A program made the translations under genes and the position numbers. A stretch of DNA of 11,181 nucleotides from contig JALUHL010000097.1 of assembly GCA_027053695.1 (NCBI GenBank), forward strand, positions 726 through 11,906. The letters run 5' to 3'. Origin of the DNA: Ghiorsea sp. Lineage in GTDB: Bacteria; Pseudomonadota; Zetaproteobacteria; Mariprofundales; Mariprofundaceae. This document shows positions 1-7,584 of this stretch, in pieces (positions within the stretch are counted from its first letter, which is position 1; every line of letters begins with the position of its first letter). The notes below the pieces were generated by a model, which saw only the letters and a program-made list of their open reading frames with translations, made no database searches and had not been told where the DNA came from.

Positions 1-97
1 ATTCTCTGCCATCAAACCCTCTCTTTGTTTAATAATGGGCGAAGCTTAGCAAACTTTTGCTTTAAAACTATTTCGGATTCCATGCCTATAAATCATT

Positions 98-110
98 ATC
101 AATCATTGAT
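98..110. repeat. Perfect inverted repeat upstream of parDE promoter
   Basis: ATCAAT-C-ATTGAT is a 13-base perfect palindrome with 6-base arms, ending 8 bases before the -35 box of the parDE promoter. The position would suit an operator for the ParD ring. That role is inference; short AT-rich palindromes also occur by chance. Confidence 0.35.
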
Positions 111-118
111 AACAATCT

Positions 119-147
119 TTGACATATGCGAAGCTCATCCATATATT
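119..147 (+). promoter_or_regulatory. Promoter of parDE (sigma70-type)
   Basis: A perfect -35 box TTGACA (119-124) is followed after 17 bases by TATATT (142-147), a 5/6 match to the -10 consensus. The start site would fall near 154, just ahead of the strong ribosome binding site AGGAGG (156-161), which lies 5 bases before the parD ATG at 167. The transcript leader would be very short. The spacer holds ATATGCGAAGCT (124-135), whose exact reverse complement recurs at 418-429. ParD-type proteins usually repress their own operon, so this spacer is a candidate operator. Confidence 0.75.
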
Positions 148-166
148 GCTTGTATAGGAGGCATGT

Positions 167-415
167 ATGAATGTGAATTTAACCCCCAGTTTAGAACAAT
201 ATGTGCGTGATTGTGCATCCACCAAGGACTACAACAATGCTAGCGAAGTTGTGCGTGAAGCCATTCGGCTGCATAAACAAAAGGAAGATGAGCGGCAGCT
301 TAAGCTAGAGAGGTTACGCACTTTAATTAAAGAAGGTGATGATGCTCTAGCCAACGGTGATTATATCGAAATCAACTCAAAGCAAGAGATGGACGACTTC
401 TTTGCCAGCCTCTAA
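167..415 (+). CDS. parD: ParD-like type II antitoxin
   Basis: The 82-residue product looks like a ParD/CopG-class antitoxin that would bind and neutralise the ParE toxin encoded next and repress its own promoter. Residues 1-45 have the ribbon-helix-helix pattern: a short N-terminal strand (MNVNLTPSLEQYV), then helices with the family-typical NASEVVREAIRL segment. The charged, flexible C-terminal part (about 46-82) is the usual toxin-wrapping region. The ATG start is fixed by AGGAGG five bases upstream and a consensus promoter. The gene overlaps the start of parE, so the two are probably translationally coupled. Family assignment is strong; activity is inferred from family and from the toxin neighbour. 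Confidence 0.88.
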   Translation: MNVNLTPSLEQYVRDCASTKDYNNASEVVREAIRLHKQKEDERQLKLERLRTLIKEGDDALANGDYIEINSKQEMDDFFASL

Positions 416-701
416 AAAGCTTCGCATATCTGCACCCGCTCAACAAAACTTAAAAGACATTACCACATACACAAAAGCAACATGGGGTAATAAGCAGGCG
501 CAACATTACCTCAAGCAACTTCGACAAAGCTTTGATAAGCTGTGTATCGAACCCAACCTAGGAAAACCATACCCTGATATTGACCAAACTTTACAAAGTT
601 ACCTCTGCCAAAAGCACATCATTTTTTATCGTATCCATGGCAATACTGTAAATATCATCCGTATTTTACATCAAAGCATGGATATTGAGGCTCATTTTTA
701 A
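402..701 (+). CDS. parE: ParE-like toxin of the RelE/ParE superfamily
   Basis: This is the toxin partner of the preceding antitoxin. The family signature is clear: an N-terminal strand followed by APAQQNLKDI, a central LGKPYPDI turn, then strands with IIFYRIHG and VNIIRILHQSMD near the end, as in ParE proteins. Characterised ParE toxins poison DNA gyrase, although some relatives act otherwise, so the target here is inferred. There is no ATG in frame. The frame is open from a GTG at 357 (114 residues), but the TTG at 402 gives 99 residues, close to the family norm, and overlaps parD by 14 bases, so I prefer it. A GGACGA stretch 5-10 bases upstream could serve as ribosome binding site. No terminator follows before ccdAB. 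Confidence 0.85.
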   Translation: MPASKKLRISAPAQQNLKDITTYTKATWGNKQAQHYLKQLRQSFDKLCIEPNLGKPYPDIDQTLQSYLCQKHIIFYRIHGNTVNIIRILHQSMDIEAHF

Positions 702-712
702 ACCCTCTCGAT

Positions 713-740
713 TTTACTTTATGAATTATACGCATATACT
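713..740 (+). promoter_or_regulatory. Putative promoter of ccdAB
   Basis: TTTACT (713-718) and TATACT (735-740, 5/6 match) are separated by 16 bases in the 74-base gap between parE and ccdA. A second TATACT lies 13 bases on, at 748-753. The -35 is only moderate. Nothing blocks read-through from parDE, so ccdAB could be transcribed from both promoters. Confidence 0.5.
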
Positions 741-753
741 ATGCGCATATACT
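731..753. repeat. Operator-like direct repeat and palindrome upstream of ccdA
   Basis: CGCATATACT occurs twice, at 731-740 and 744-753, on a 13-base period. A perfect 10-base palindrome, TATGCGCATA (740-749), spans the join. The block covers the proposed -10 region and the likely start site, so a bound CcdA-CcdB complex would occlude the promoter. The repeats are seen directly. The operator role is inferred from the autoregulation known for ccd operons. Confidence 0.5.
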
Positions 754-775
754 GTAACTTCTATTGAGGCGCAAT

Positions 776-1006
776 ATGAGCAAACCATTAAAAAAAGCTG
801 TCAACCTTCGTATTAATCAACATCTGATTGATGAAGCCAAAGCCTTGAACATCAATCTTTCACAGACCCTTGAAACATCTTTAATCGAAGTATTACGGCA
901 AAAGCAGCAAGAGGCATGGCTAAAAGATAATCAAGATGCCGTGGCTTCTTATAACCAGAGAATTGAAGAAAAAGGTGTGTTTAGCGATGGATTGCGTCAG
1001 TTCTGA
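776..1006 (+). CDS. ccdA: CcdA-like type II antitoxin
   Basis: The 76-residue product resembles CcdA, the antitoxin that binds CcdB, can release gyrase-bound toxin, and represses the operon with it. The N-terminal part (KKAVNLRINQHLIDEAKALNINLSQTLE) is the ribbon-helix-helix DNA-binding region. The C-terminal part carries the family pattern of a Trp-containing helix, then an AVASYNQRIEEKG segment, and a terminal SDGLRQF, which is the CcdB-binding tail. The ATG at 776 is chosen because GAGG (766-769) lies 6 bases upstream; an in-frame TTG at 764 would overlap that site. The stop codon overlaps the ccdB start (TGATG), a normal arrangement for coupled ccd genes. Confidence 0.9.
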   Translation: MSKPLKKAVNLRINQHLIDEAKALNINLSQTLETSLIEVLRQKQQEAWLKDNQDAVASYNQRIEEKGVFSDGLRQF

Positions 1007-1320
1007 TGGCACAGTTTGATGTTTATCTAAACCCCAACGCTGAAACCAATCGCAATATCCCCTATCTTTTGGATGTGCAGGCTGATTTATTGGATGTCTT
1101 AGCAACACGAGTCGTCATTCCTTTGCACACCATAGCATCCATGCCCAAACCAGCAAGACATCTAAACCCTATTCTTGAAATTAGTGGTGAAAAGTTTGTG
1201 CTTTCCACTGCTGAGCTTGCTGGTATCCCTACAGCCATGCTTGGCAAGCCCCTTGAGAACTTAAACGCTTATCAAAAAGATATAGTTGCAGCATTGAATT
1301 TTATGTTTACAGGTATTTAG
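1006..1320 (+). CDS. ccdB: CcdB-like gyrase-poison toxin
   Basis: The 104-residue product matches CcdB in length and pattern: an N-terminal QFDVYLNPN, the YLLDVQADLLDVLATRVVIPL core, and a C-terminal AALNFMFTGI. CcdB traps DNA gyrase on cleaved DNA through contacts with GyrA. In F-plasmid CcdB the last residues are Trp-Gly-Ile, with Trp99 central to gyrase contact; here the Trp position is Thr. From memory, chromosomal Vibrio CcdB also ends in Thr-Gly-Ile, so this points to the chromosomal subgroup and does not show loss of function. Translation is coupled to ccdA by a one-base overlap. The gene faces the end of the Sel1-repeat gene across 24 bases with no evident terminator hairpin. Confidence 0.92.
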   Translation: MAQFDVYLNPNAETNRNIPYLLDVQADLLDVLATRVVIPLHTIASMPKPARHLNPILEISGEKFVLSTAELAGIPTAMLGKPLENLNAYQKDIVAALNFMFTGI

Positions 1321-1344
1321 ATTAAAAGGGTAGCCTCTCCTTAT

Positions 1345-3240
1345 TCATTCACAACCTCTTGATGTATCAACTGCATACTTTTTAGACTCTCTACTACTAA
1401 GTTCATGAATAATATGTTGTGTGCCTCCATATGAATATTGAGCATTAATAACAAAAAGCCTATTATCAAGCACAAAAGCAACATCAATAGGAAGACTATA
1501 CCAACCTGACTTTGAATCACAGCCAACGCCATAAGTAAATTCAGATGAATATATATGACCATTTTTTAATATCCCAACAAACCTTCCGTCAGGGCATGTA
1601 TGGTTTGTAAGCGTTGAAATTGTATTGCTGCCATTAAAAAGTATATCAGCCATAAAAATATCCCAATCGTCTTTCCATCTGAGTGACTGAATTGAGATAT
1701 TTTTTAAAATATTTTTATCTAGTTCGCCCTGCTTTTTGAAAGGTTTTGTAAGCTCCCTAATTTTAGGTAATAGCCTAGCAACTAAAGCCTTTTTCTTTAT
1801 CTCTTCAGCTTCATTCTCTATAATCTCTACCCCCTTGATATCAAAATTTGATACAAAATCTTGCTGTTTAGAAAATTCGACTATGTAATCTTTTTCGGTA
1901 GGATCCAAAGGCTCCTTAGCTTTTTGTATAAATCCCCATTGAGCATCACAATTTGTTGGGATTTGAGCAATAGCATTTACTTCTATAGCTTTTTTATTCG
2001 TTAAAGACCACCACTTTTCTGGGAACGCATACTTATCACTTGAAAACCTTAAAATTATTTTCTTGGGGTGAGTTAACGTAACATCATCAAATAAAAATTT
2101 TGGTAAATGCAGTTCAGGAATTGTTTTGTATAAGTAGTCTTTAACGAGAGTTGCTTTCTGCCATTGATGATTTTTCCACTCTATAATAGGAAGAATAGTT
2201 CCATCATCGTATAAAATAGCGAGCCAATTAGGAATATCAGGACTACTTACGGGATTTTTTACATGATAGGTTGTCACAATAGGATCTGTGATTTCACCGA
2301 GGTCTAACAATTTTAGGTGTGCAATATCTAAATCTACTTTGTCAGCTTCTTTTAGCCACTTTACTGCTTCTTTGTATAAATCATCACCAACGCTTGATGC
2401 TTCAAGAAGAAAAGTTGCCAAACGGTATTTATAGAATGGCTGACTATCAGAAGCACGTGCTGCTTTTTGATACCAAAAAAGAGCATTTTGGTTTTCATGG
2501 GTATTCAACTGATAAGGCTCTTTTGCAATAAATTGCGCAATCTCAAACCATTTATCAGTTGGGCCATTTTGATAGCGTTCCACTAAAGCCTTATATGCTT
2601 CTTCCTTATATGGTAGCGTAGGAGAGAAGCCCATAGAAAAAATATATCCGCTGCTTTGATCTTCTTCACCACCTTGTTTTAAAGCACCAATTAAAAGCTT
2701 CATACCTTTTTTCAAGTCTACTTTCTCAACACCTATTCCCGATAAATATAACCAGCCAAGCATTGTTTTTGCCATCGGCTCACCTTGTTTAGCAGCTTTA
2801 CTAAACCATGTCCTAGCCTTTTTAGAGTGACCATAATCAAAAAGTTTTTGTCCCATAAGATATTGAGCGATTGGATCACCTTGTTTTGCCTTTTCTGGAA
2901 CTTCAGATCTTTTATATGTCTCACGTAAAAAACGCCAAGCCTTCGACACCCCTTGGCTTACTGCTTTTTTGAAATACTGCATTGACTTATCTGGTTTCCA
3001 TCCTTGGAAAGCCACTCCTAACTTAAACCAGATTATGGGATCAAATTGAGCTGCTTTAACACATATAGGTTCAGCTTGATTGGGCTTATTGATATTATAC
3101 CTGTCAAATGCTGGGTTACCCTGTGGTTTTAAAAATCTTTCACATTGTGAGATAGTATCTTGCTTTGATGTTTCAGAGCTGCTTACCAAGGTAGGAACCA
3201 CTAAAAAACACACAAGCCCAATGAACAAAAACTTTTTCAT
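1345..3240 (-). CDS. Exported Sel1-repeat (TPR-like) protein, C-terminal half unknown
   Basis: The 631-residue protein begins with a signal peptide (MKKFLFIGLVCFLVVPTLVSS, cleavage probably near residue 21-25), so it is likely periplasmic or surface-directed. Residues about 60-300 contain Sel1-like helical repeats. The clearest run is about 118-192, with A-x-QGDPIAQYLMGQ, AAKQGEPMAKTMLGWLYLSG and LKKGMKLLIGALKQGG; weaker ones lie at 65-100 and 250-300. Such repeats form scaffolds for protein contacts. Residues about 310-631 match no family I recognise. They contain cysteines near 431, 549, 574 and 630, which could form disulfides after export. The base composition is visibly more AT-rich than metH. 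The ATG at 3240 has no clear ribosome binding site and lies 13 bases after the stop of the metH 3' fragment. Function is unknown. Confidence 0.8.
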   Translation of the reverse strand: MKKFLFIGLVCFLVVPTLVSSSETSKQDTISQCERFLKPQGNPAFDRYNINKPNQAEPICVKAAQFDPIIWFKLGVAFQGWKPDKSMQYFKKAVSQGVSKAWRFLRETYKRSEVPEKAKQGDPIAQYLMGQKLFDYGHSKKARTWFSKAAKQGEPMAKTMLGWLYLSGIGVEKVDLKKGMKLLIGALKQGGEEDQSSGYIFSMGFSPTLPYKEEAYKALVERYQNGPTDKWFEIAQFIAKEPYQLNTHENQNALFWYQKAARASDSQPFYKYRLATFLLEASSVGDDLYKEAVKWLKEADKVDLDIAHLKLLDLGEITDPIVTTYHVKNPVSSPDIPNWLAILYDDGTILPIIEWKNHQWQKATLVKDYLYKTIPELHLPKFLFDDVTLTHPKKIILRFSSDKYAFPEKWWSLTNKKAIEVNAIAQIPTNCDAQWGFIQKAKEPLDPTEKDYIVEFSKQQDFVSNFDIKGVEIIENEAEEIKKKALVARLLPKIRELTKPFKKQGELDKNILKNISIQSLRWKDDWDIFMADILFNGSNTISTLTNHTCPDGRFVGILKNGHIYSSEFTYGVGCDSKSGWYSLPIDVAFVLDNRLFVINAQYSYGGTQHIIHELSSRESKKYAVDTSRGCE

Positions 3241-3253
3241 ACCAACAGAAAAA

Positions 3254-3355
3254 CTAATACCCCAACACGGGAGCTAACCAACGCTCAGCTTCATCCATGC
3301 TCATACCTTTACGCTTGGCATAATCTTTGACTTGGTCTTTATTGATTTGACCCAT
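3254..3355 (-). pseudogene. Second, diverged copy of the metH 3' end (last 33 codons)
   Basis: Read on the minus strand this segment encodes [20 protein letters not shown] then [13 protein letters not shown] and a TAG stop. The true metH end reads [20 protein letters not shown] then [13 protein letters not shown] and TGA. Counting by hand, 82 of 99 bases and 27 of 33 codons' amino acids agree, without gaps. Of 13 changed codons, 7 are synonymous, and the stop codons differ. Similarity stops around 3356, 11 bases from the brnA stop codon at 3367. The piece has no start codon or upstream domain of its own, so it is a remnant, not a gene. It sits downstream of brnTA, meaning that the module lies between two metH ends. 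Confidence 0.85.
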
Positions 3356-3366
3356 GAAGTTAAAGG

Positions 3367-3591
3367 CTATGCAGCTTCTTTTAGGCGCTCTGAAAGCCAC
3401 ATCTTGATAATAGATTGCCTTGTGACACCCAAGCGTTTGGCTTCTTTATCCAACTGGTGAACCATCCAAACTGGAAAATCAACATTGACTCGCTTTTGCT
3501 TCAATTCTGGTCTACGAGCAGAAGATAAATCTAAATGTTTACTTATATCCTTACCTTGTTCAAAGGCTTGGTCAAAATCTTTAGCTTTCAT
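3367..3591 (-). CDS. brnA: BrnA-like antitoxin
   Basis: The 74-residue product is a small ribbon-helix-helix antitoxin of the BrnA type, expected to bind BrnT and repress the operon. The N-terminal part is acidic and mixed ([20 protein letters not shown]). The DNA-binding part follows, with [26 protein letters not shown] and [14 protein letters not shown]. The order, toxin first and antitoxin second, is typical of brnTA. The start overlaps the end of brnT by 11 bases, and AGAGG (3601-3605 on the minus strand) gives a ribosome binding site 9 bases ahead of the ATG, inside brnT. The gene ends 11 bases before the metH remnant. Confidence 0.85.
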   Translation of the reverse strand: MKAKDFDQAFEQGKDISKHLDLSSARRPELKQKRVNVDFPVWMVHQLDKEAKRLGVTRQSIIKMWLSERLKEAA

Positions 3592-3838
3592 ATAACTTCA
3601 CCTCTTCTTTACGCGAGCGACGAACAGAAATAATGCGAATATTATGCTTGCGATAAGTCACCACTGCCGACCAATGTTTTCCACCAATTCTTCCTATGAT
3701 GAAATATCTTGGTTCATCAAACACTTTTGCCTCAATCTCCAAAATATATGGATCATCCCACAGCTTTTGTGCTTCCACAAAATCAATACCATGCTTATCA
3801 AGGTTAGACTGACTTTTCCGCTCATCAAACTCGAACAT
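3581..3838 (-). CDS. brnT: BrnT-like ribonuclease toxin
   Basis: The 85-residue product has the BrnT pattern throughout: an N-terminal FEFDERKSQSNLDKHGIDF, then EAQKLWDDP, a central RYFIIGRIGG, and a C-terminal VVTYRKHNIRIISVRRSRKEE. Characterised BrnT (Brucella) is a RelE-like-fold ribonuclease that blocks translation and is held inactive by BrnA; that role is inferred here by family. The Asn-x-x-Lys-His-Gly motif and the Arg-rich C-terminal strand, where catalytic residues lie in the family, are intact. The ATG at 3838 lies 3 bases from a 19-base palindrome and has no recognisable ribosome binding site, so the message may be leaderless. The gene starts 33 bases after the metH stop. Confidence 0.88.
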   Translation of the reverse strand: MFEFDERKSQSNLDKHGIDFVEAQKLWDDPYILEIEAKVFDEPRYFIIGRIGGKHWSAVVTYRKHNIRIISVRRSRKEEVKLYES

Positions 3839-3841
3839 AAA

Positions 3842-3860
3842 TGGTATAATAATTATACCA
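3842..3860. promoter_or_regulatory. 19-base perfect palindrome: candidate BrnA operator
   Basis: TGGTATAAT-A-ATTATACCA has 9-base perfect arms and lies between metH and brnT, ending 3 bases before the brnT start codon. It contains the proposed -10 box, so a bound antitoxin dimer pair would block RNA polymerase. The symmetry is seen directly. The protein that binds it is inferred from the known autoregulation of brnTA. Confidence 0.75.
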
Positions 3861-3875
3861 AAGGAGGTTTGTCAA
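3846..3875 (-). promoter_or_regulatory. Promoter of brnTA overlapping the metH stop codon
   Basis: On the minus strand a perfect TTGACA (3870-3875) is followed after 18 bases by TATTAT (3846-3851), a 5/6 -10 match embedded in the palindrome. The -35 box includes the TGA stop of metH. The expected start point is at or within a few bases of the brnT ATG, which would give a leaderless message. An alternative TATAAT at 3852-3857 leaves a spacer of only 12 bases and is unlikely to work with this -35. No terminator separates metH from brnT, so read-through is also possible. Confidence 0.6.
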
Positions 3876-6800
3876 TATCCAAGGTTCGGAGCAAGCCAAC
3901 GCTCGGCTTCATCCAAGCTCATACCTTTACGCTGCGCATAATCTTCAACTTGGTCTTTATTGATTTTACCCACCATAAAATAATGTGATTCAGGATTGGC
4001 AAAATATAGCCCTGAAACGGCGGCTGTGGGCAGCATGGCAAAGGATTCAGTGATTTGCATGTTGATGTTGTTCTCTACATCCAAAAGCTGCCAAAGCGTG
4101 CCTTTCTCGGTGTGGTCTGGGCATGCAGGATAACCTGCTGCGGGGCGAATACCTTGATACTTTTCTTTAATGATTTCTTCATTGCTCAAAGATTCATCGG
4201 TAGCATATCCCCAATGCGTTGTCCGCACTTGTTTGTGCAGCATTTCGGCTAATGCTTCTGCCAAGCGGTCTGCCAAGACTTTAATCATAATCGCTGCATA
4301 ATCATCATGCTCGGCTTCATAGGCTTTGGCTTTTTCTTGTGCGCCAAAGATAGATACCGCAAATGCACCGATATGGTCATGGACTTGCTCTGATTTTGAA
4401 ATGAAATCGCTCAAACACATATTCGCACGTTTATCTTTTTTATCGGTTTGTTGGCGCAAGAAATGGAAACGTGTTTTTTCTTGGGTTTTGCTCTCATCTT
4501 CATACACAATCACACTATCATCATCGGTAGCTTGCGCTGGAAATAGCCCAAAAATTGCTCTGGCTGTAAACCAATCTTCATCAATGATTTTATCCAACCA
4601 AACATTGGCTTCATCAAACAATTTCTGCGCTTCTTTGCCCTTGTGTGGGTCATTCAAAATGCGTGGATATGCGCCATTAAGCTCCCAGGCGCTAAAGAAT
4701 GGCGACCAATCAATATATTCACGAATATCGGCAATGGATAAATCATCCAACACGGTGACACCAAGCTTATTGGGGGCAGCTGCAATCGTATCTTCGTTTA
4801 AAGGTGTAGGGTTGGCTCTGGCATCAGCCAAGGAAAGCCAATCGGTTTGCTGTTGTCTGCCCAAATATCGCTCACGCACACCTTCATATTCTTCACGGAT
4901 GCTTTTTACAAAGTCCGCACGATTAAGTTCTGAAATTAAATTTTGCGCCACACCCACAGCCCTAGAAGCATCTTTTACCCAAATCACAGGCTCATCATAT
5001 TCTGGAAAGATTTTTACAGCCGTATGCGCTTTGGAAGTGGTCGCCCCACCCAACATAATCGGCAAGGAAAAGCCCAATCGTTTCATTTCCTTGGCAATAT
5101 GCACCATTTCATCTAATGATGGCGTAATCAAGCCTGATAAACCGATAATATCCACATCATGCTTCTTGGCTTCTTCCAAAATCGTCGCCGTTGGCACCAT
5201 CACACCCAAATCAATCACTTCAAAGTTGTTGCACTGAAGCACCACGCCCACGATATTTTTACCAATATCATGTACATCGCCTTTCACCGTTGCCATCAAC
5301 ACTTTACCATTGGATGAATCCACACCCTCAGCCTTACCAGCCTCAATATACGGCATCAAATATGCCACTGCTTTTTTCATCACTCGTGCCGATTTCACCA
5401 CTTGCGGCAAGAACATTTTACCCGCGCCGAACAAATCACCCACCACATTCATACCATCCATCAGTGGGCCTTCAATCACTTCAATGGGTGCATCAAAAGC
5501 AAGCCTTGCTTCTTCGGTATCTTCTGTAACAAAAGCATCAATGCCTTTCACCAACGCATGCTCCAAACGCTTGGCTACAGGAAGTTTGCGCCATTCATCA
5601 TCAGCCTTTTTAGCCACCTTGCCATCACCCCGATAATCCTCAGCAATATCCAAAAGTTTATCTGTCGCATCAGGGCTACGATTGAGCACCACATCTTCCA
5701 CGGCATCACGAAGCTCGGTAGGTAAATCATCATACACTGCCAATTGGCCCGCATTGACAATACCCATATCCATGCCCTGCTTGATGGCATGATATAAAAA
5801 AACCGAGTGAATGGCTTCACGCACAGGATTATTACCACGAAACGAGAAGGATACATTAGACACACCACCTGAAATCATGGCGTGTGGTAGATTTTTCTTA
5901 ATCCAGCCTGTGGCTTCGATAAAGTCTACGGCATAGTTATTATGCTCTTCAATACCTGTGGCAATGGCAAAGATATTGGGGTCAAAAATAATGTCTTCAG
6001 GTGGAAAATCGCACTTTTCAGTCAGTACTTTGTACGAACGTTCGCAAATCTCTGTTTTACGCTTAAATGTATCAGCTTGCCCATCTTCATCAAATGCCAT
6101 AATGATGGCGGCTGCACCGTATTTGCGAATCAATTTAGCTTGGCGGATAAAGTTTTCCTCGCCTTCTTTGAGTGAAATCGAATTGACCACACCCTTGCCC
6201 TGCACGCATTGCAGCCCTTCTTCGATGATTTCCCATTTGGAGCTATCAATCATCACAGGCACTTTGGAAATATCAGGCTCGGATGCGATAAGATTTAAGA
6301 ATGTACGCATGGCTTGTTTGCCATCCAACATAGCTTCATCCATGTTTACATCAATGATTTGTGCACCGTTTTCCACTTGCTCACGACAAATATCCAAGGC
6401 GGTCTCATAATCGCCTTCCATCACCAATCGTTTAAATTTAGCAGAACCCGTCACATTGGCGCGCTCACCTACATTCACAAATAGAGAGTTTTCATCAATA
6501 TTTAACGGCTCTAGGCCTGATAAACGACACTGTGTAGGCACATTAGGAATCACACGCGGAGCAACACCTTCCACAGCTTTTGCCATAGCGCGAATATGCT
6601 CAGGCGAAGTACCACAACAGCCACCAATGATATTTAAGAAACCAGACCTAGCCCACTCACCAATCTCAGCTGCCATCTCTTCAGGTGTTTCATCATAACC
6701 ACCCATGGCATTGGGCAAACCTGCATTGGGATGTGCGTTGATATAACATGAAGAAGTCTTGGATAACTCTTCAATATATTGGCGCAATTCCCCTGCACCA

Positions 6801-7546
6801 AGCGCACAATTCAACCCAATCGAAATCGGATTGGCATGCGCCATAGAATTATAGAATGCGGTCGCGGTTTGCCCCGAAAGCGTCCGCCCTGATGCATCAG
6901 TAATCGTACCTGAAATCATAATTGGAAGCTCTACACCAAGCTCTTCAAACATTTCTTTTACTGCATAAATCGCAGCTTTAGCATTGAGCACATCAAAGAT
7001 GGTCTCAATCAAAATAATATCTGCACCACCATCGATTAAACCTTGGGTGGCAACTTTATACGTCTCTACAAGCTCCATGAATGTCACATTTCTAAAGCCT
7101 GGGTCATTGACATCGGGGGAAATAGAAGCTGTACGTGATGTGGGGCCAATCGTACCTGCCACAAAACGAGGTTTGGCATCCGTTGATGCTGCATCACAGG
7201 CTTCACGCGCCAATTTCGCGCCCGCAACATTCATCTCATAGACAAATTCTTCCATGCCATAATCAGCCATGGACGGTGCATTGGAGTTAAAAGTGTTGGT
7301 TTCTAGAATATCCGCGCCTGCATCCAAATATGCTGTATGAATATCTTTAATAATCTGCGGCTGGGTTAAAGAAAGAAGGTCATTATTGCCTTTAAGCTCG
7401 CTTGCCCAATCGGCAAAGCGCTTGCCACGATAATCGGCCTCTTCAAGCTTATAAGCTTGAATCATGGTGCCCATCGCACCATCAAGCAACAGAATGCGTT
7501 GCTCCATATGTTGTTTTAATTGTTTAAAAGATGGATGTTTAGTCAT
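3872..7546 (-). CDS. metH: Cobalamin-dependent methionine synthase
   Basis: MetH transfers a methyl group from 5-methyltetrahydrofolate through bound cobalamin to homocysteine, making methionine in the cytoplasm. All four modules are present in 1224 residues, close to the 1227 of E. coli. The homocysteine domain (about 1-330) has zinc ligands Cys247, Cys310 and Cys311. The folate domain (about 350-620) includes [13 protein letters not shown]. The cobalamin domain (about 650-890) has the GDVHDIGKN motif, with Asp757, His759 and Ser810. The reactivation domain (about 900-1224) has Arg1134, Gly1138 and Tyr1139 of the AdoMet site (RPAAGYP). These positions equal E. coli numbering, which supports the ATG at 7546 although its ribosome binding site is weak. 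The gene follows the cyclic-nucleotide-fold gene by 38 bases, probably in one operon. Its last 33 codons are duplicated beyond brnTA. Confidence 0.98.
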   Translation of the reverse strand: MTKHPSFKQLKQHMEQRILLLDGAMGTMIQAYKLEEADYRGKRFADWASELKGNNDLLSLTQPQIIKDIHTAYLDAGADILETNTFNSNAPSMADYGMEEFVYEMNVAGAKLAREACDAASTDAKPRFVAGTIGPTSRTASISPDVNDPGFRNVTFMELVETYKVATQGLIDGGADIILIETIFDVLNAKAAIYAVKEMFEELGVELPIMISGTITDASGRTLSGQTATAFYNSMAHANPISIGLNCALGAGELRQYIEELSKTSSCYINAHPNAGLPNAMGGYDETPEEMAAEIGEWARSGFLNIIGGCCGTSPEHIRAMAKAVEGVAPRVIPNVPTQCRLSGLEPLNIDENSLFVNVGERANVTGSAKFKRLVMEGDYETALDICREQVENGAQIIDVNMDEAMLDGKQAMRTFLNLIASEPDISKVPVMIDSSKWEIIEEGLQCVQGKGVVNSISLKEGEENFIRQAKLIRKYGAAAIIMAFDEDGQADTFKRKTEICERSYKVLTEKCDFPPEDIIFDPNIFAIATGIEEHNNYAVDFIEATGWIKKNLPHAMISGGVSNVSFSFRGNNPVREAIHSVFLYHAIKQGMDMGIVNAGQLAVYDDLPTELRDAVEDVVLNRSPDATDKLLDIAEDYRGDGKVAKKADDEWRKLPVAKRLEHALVKGIDAFVTEDTEEARLAFDAPIEVIEGPLMDGMNVVGDLFGAGKMFLPQVVKSARVMKKAVAYLMPYIEAGKAEGVDSSNGKVLMATVKGDVHDIGKNIVGVVLQCNNFEVIDLGVMVPTATILEEAKKHDVDIIGLSGLITPSLDEMVHIAKEMKRLGFSLPIMLGGATTSKAHTAVKIFPEYDEPVIWVKDASRAVGVAQNLISELNRADFVKSIREEYEGVRERYLGRQQQTDWLSLADARANPTPLNEDTIAAAPNKLGVTVLDDLSIADIREYIDWSPFFSAWELNGAYPRILNDPHKGKEAQKLFDEANVWLDKIIDEDWFTARAIFGLFPAQATDDDSVIVYEDESKTQEKTRFHFLRQQTDKKDKRANMCLSDFISKSEQVHDHIGAFAVSIFGAQEKAKAYEAEHDDYAAIMIKVLADRLAEALAEMLHKQVRTTHWGYATDESLSNEEIIKEKYQGIRPAAGYPACPDHTEKGTLWQLLDVENNINMQITESFAMLPTAAVSGLYFANPESHYFMVGKINKDQVEDYAQRKGMSLDEAERWLAPNLGY

Positions 7547-7584
7547 CTGCCAAGATTATCAGCTAATCAAAGGAATACAAAAAG

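Noticed and set aside
48..63. Small hairpin AGCAAA/TTTGCT followed by TT as a terminator
   Set aside because: The stem is short and AT-rich, the loop is nearly absent, and no real T-run follows.
25..210. 61-codon open frame overlapping the parDE promoter and parD start
   Set aside because: It runs through a consensus promoter and the strong parD ribosome binding site, and has no recognisable protein pattern.
14..709. AAACCCTCTC at 14-23 and 700-709 as a direct repeat bounding parDE
   Set aside because: A 10-base match is expected many times by chance in a window this size, and no matching third copy follows ccdB. The flanking position is suggestive only.
702..775. Integron attC site between parDE and ccdAB
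   Set aside because: The 74-base gap is filled by promoter and operator-like repeats; no paired core sites or long attC-type hairpin are seen.
764..775. TTG at 764 as the ccdA start
   Set aside because: It overlaps the ribosome binding site GAGG (766-769) that correctly serves the ATG at 776.
4326..5237. 303-codon open frame on the plus strand
   Set aside because: It lies wholly antisense to metH, whose frame is unambiguous by conserved motifs; the translation looks like a shadow product with no family pattern.
7547..7584. Cobalamin or SAM riboswitch ahead of metH
   Set aside because: Only 38 bases separate metH from the upstream gene, too few for either aptamer, and no B12-box-like motif was seen.
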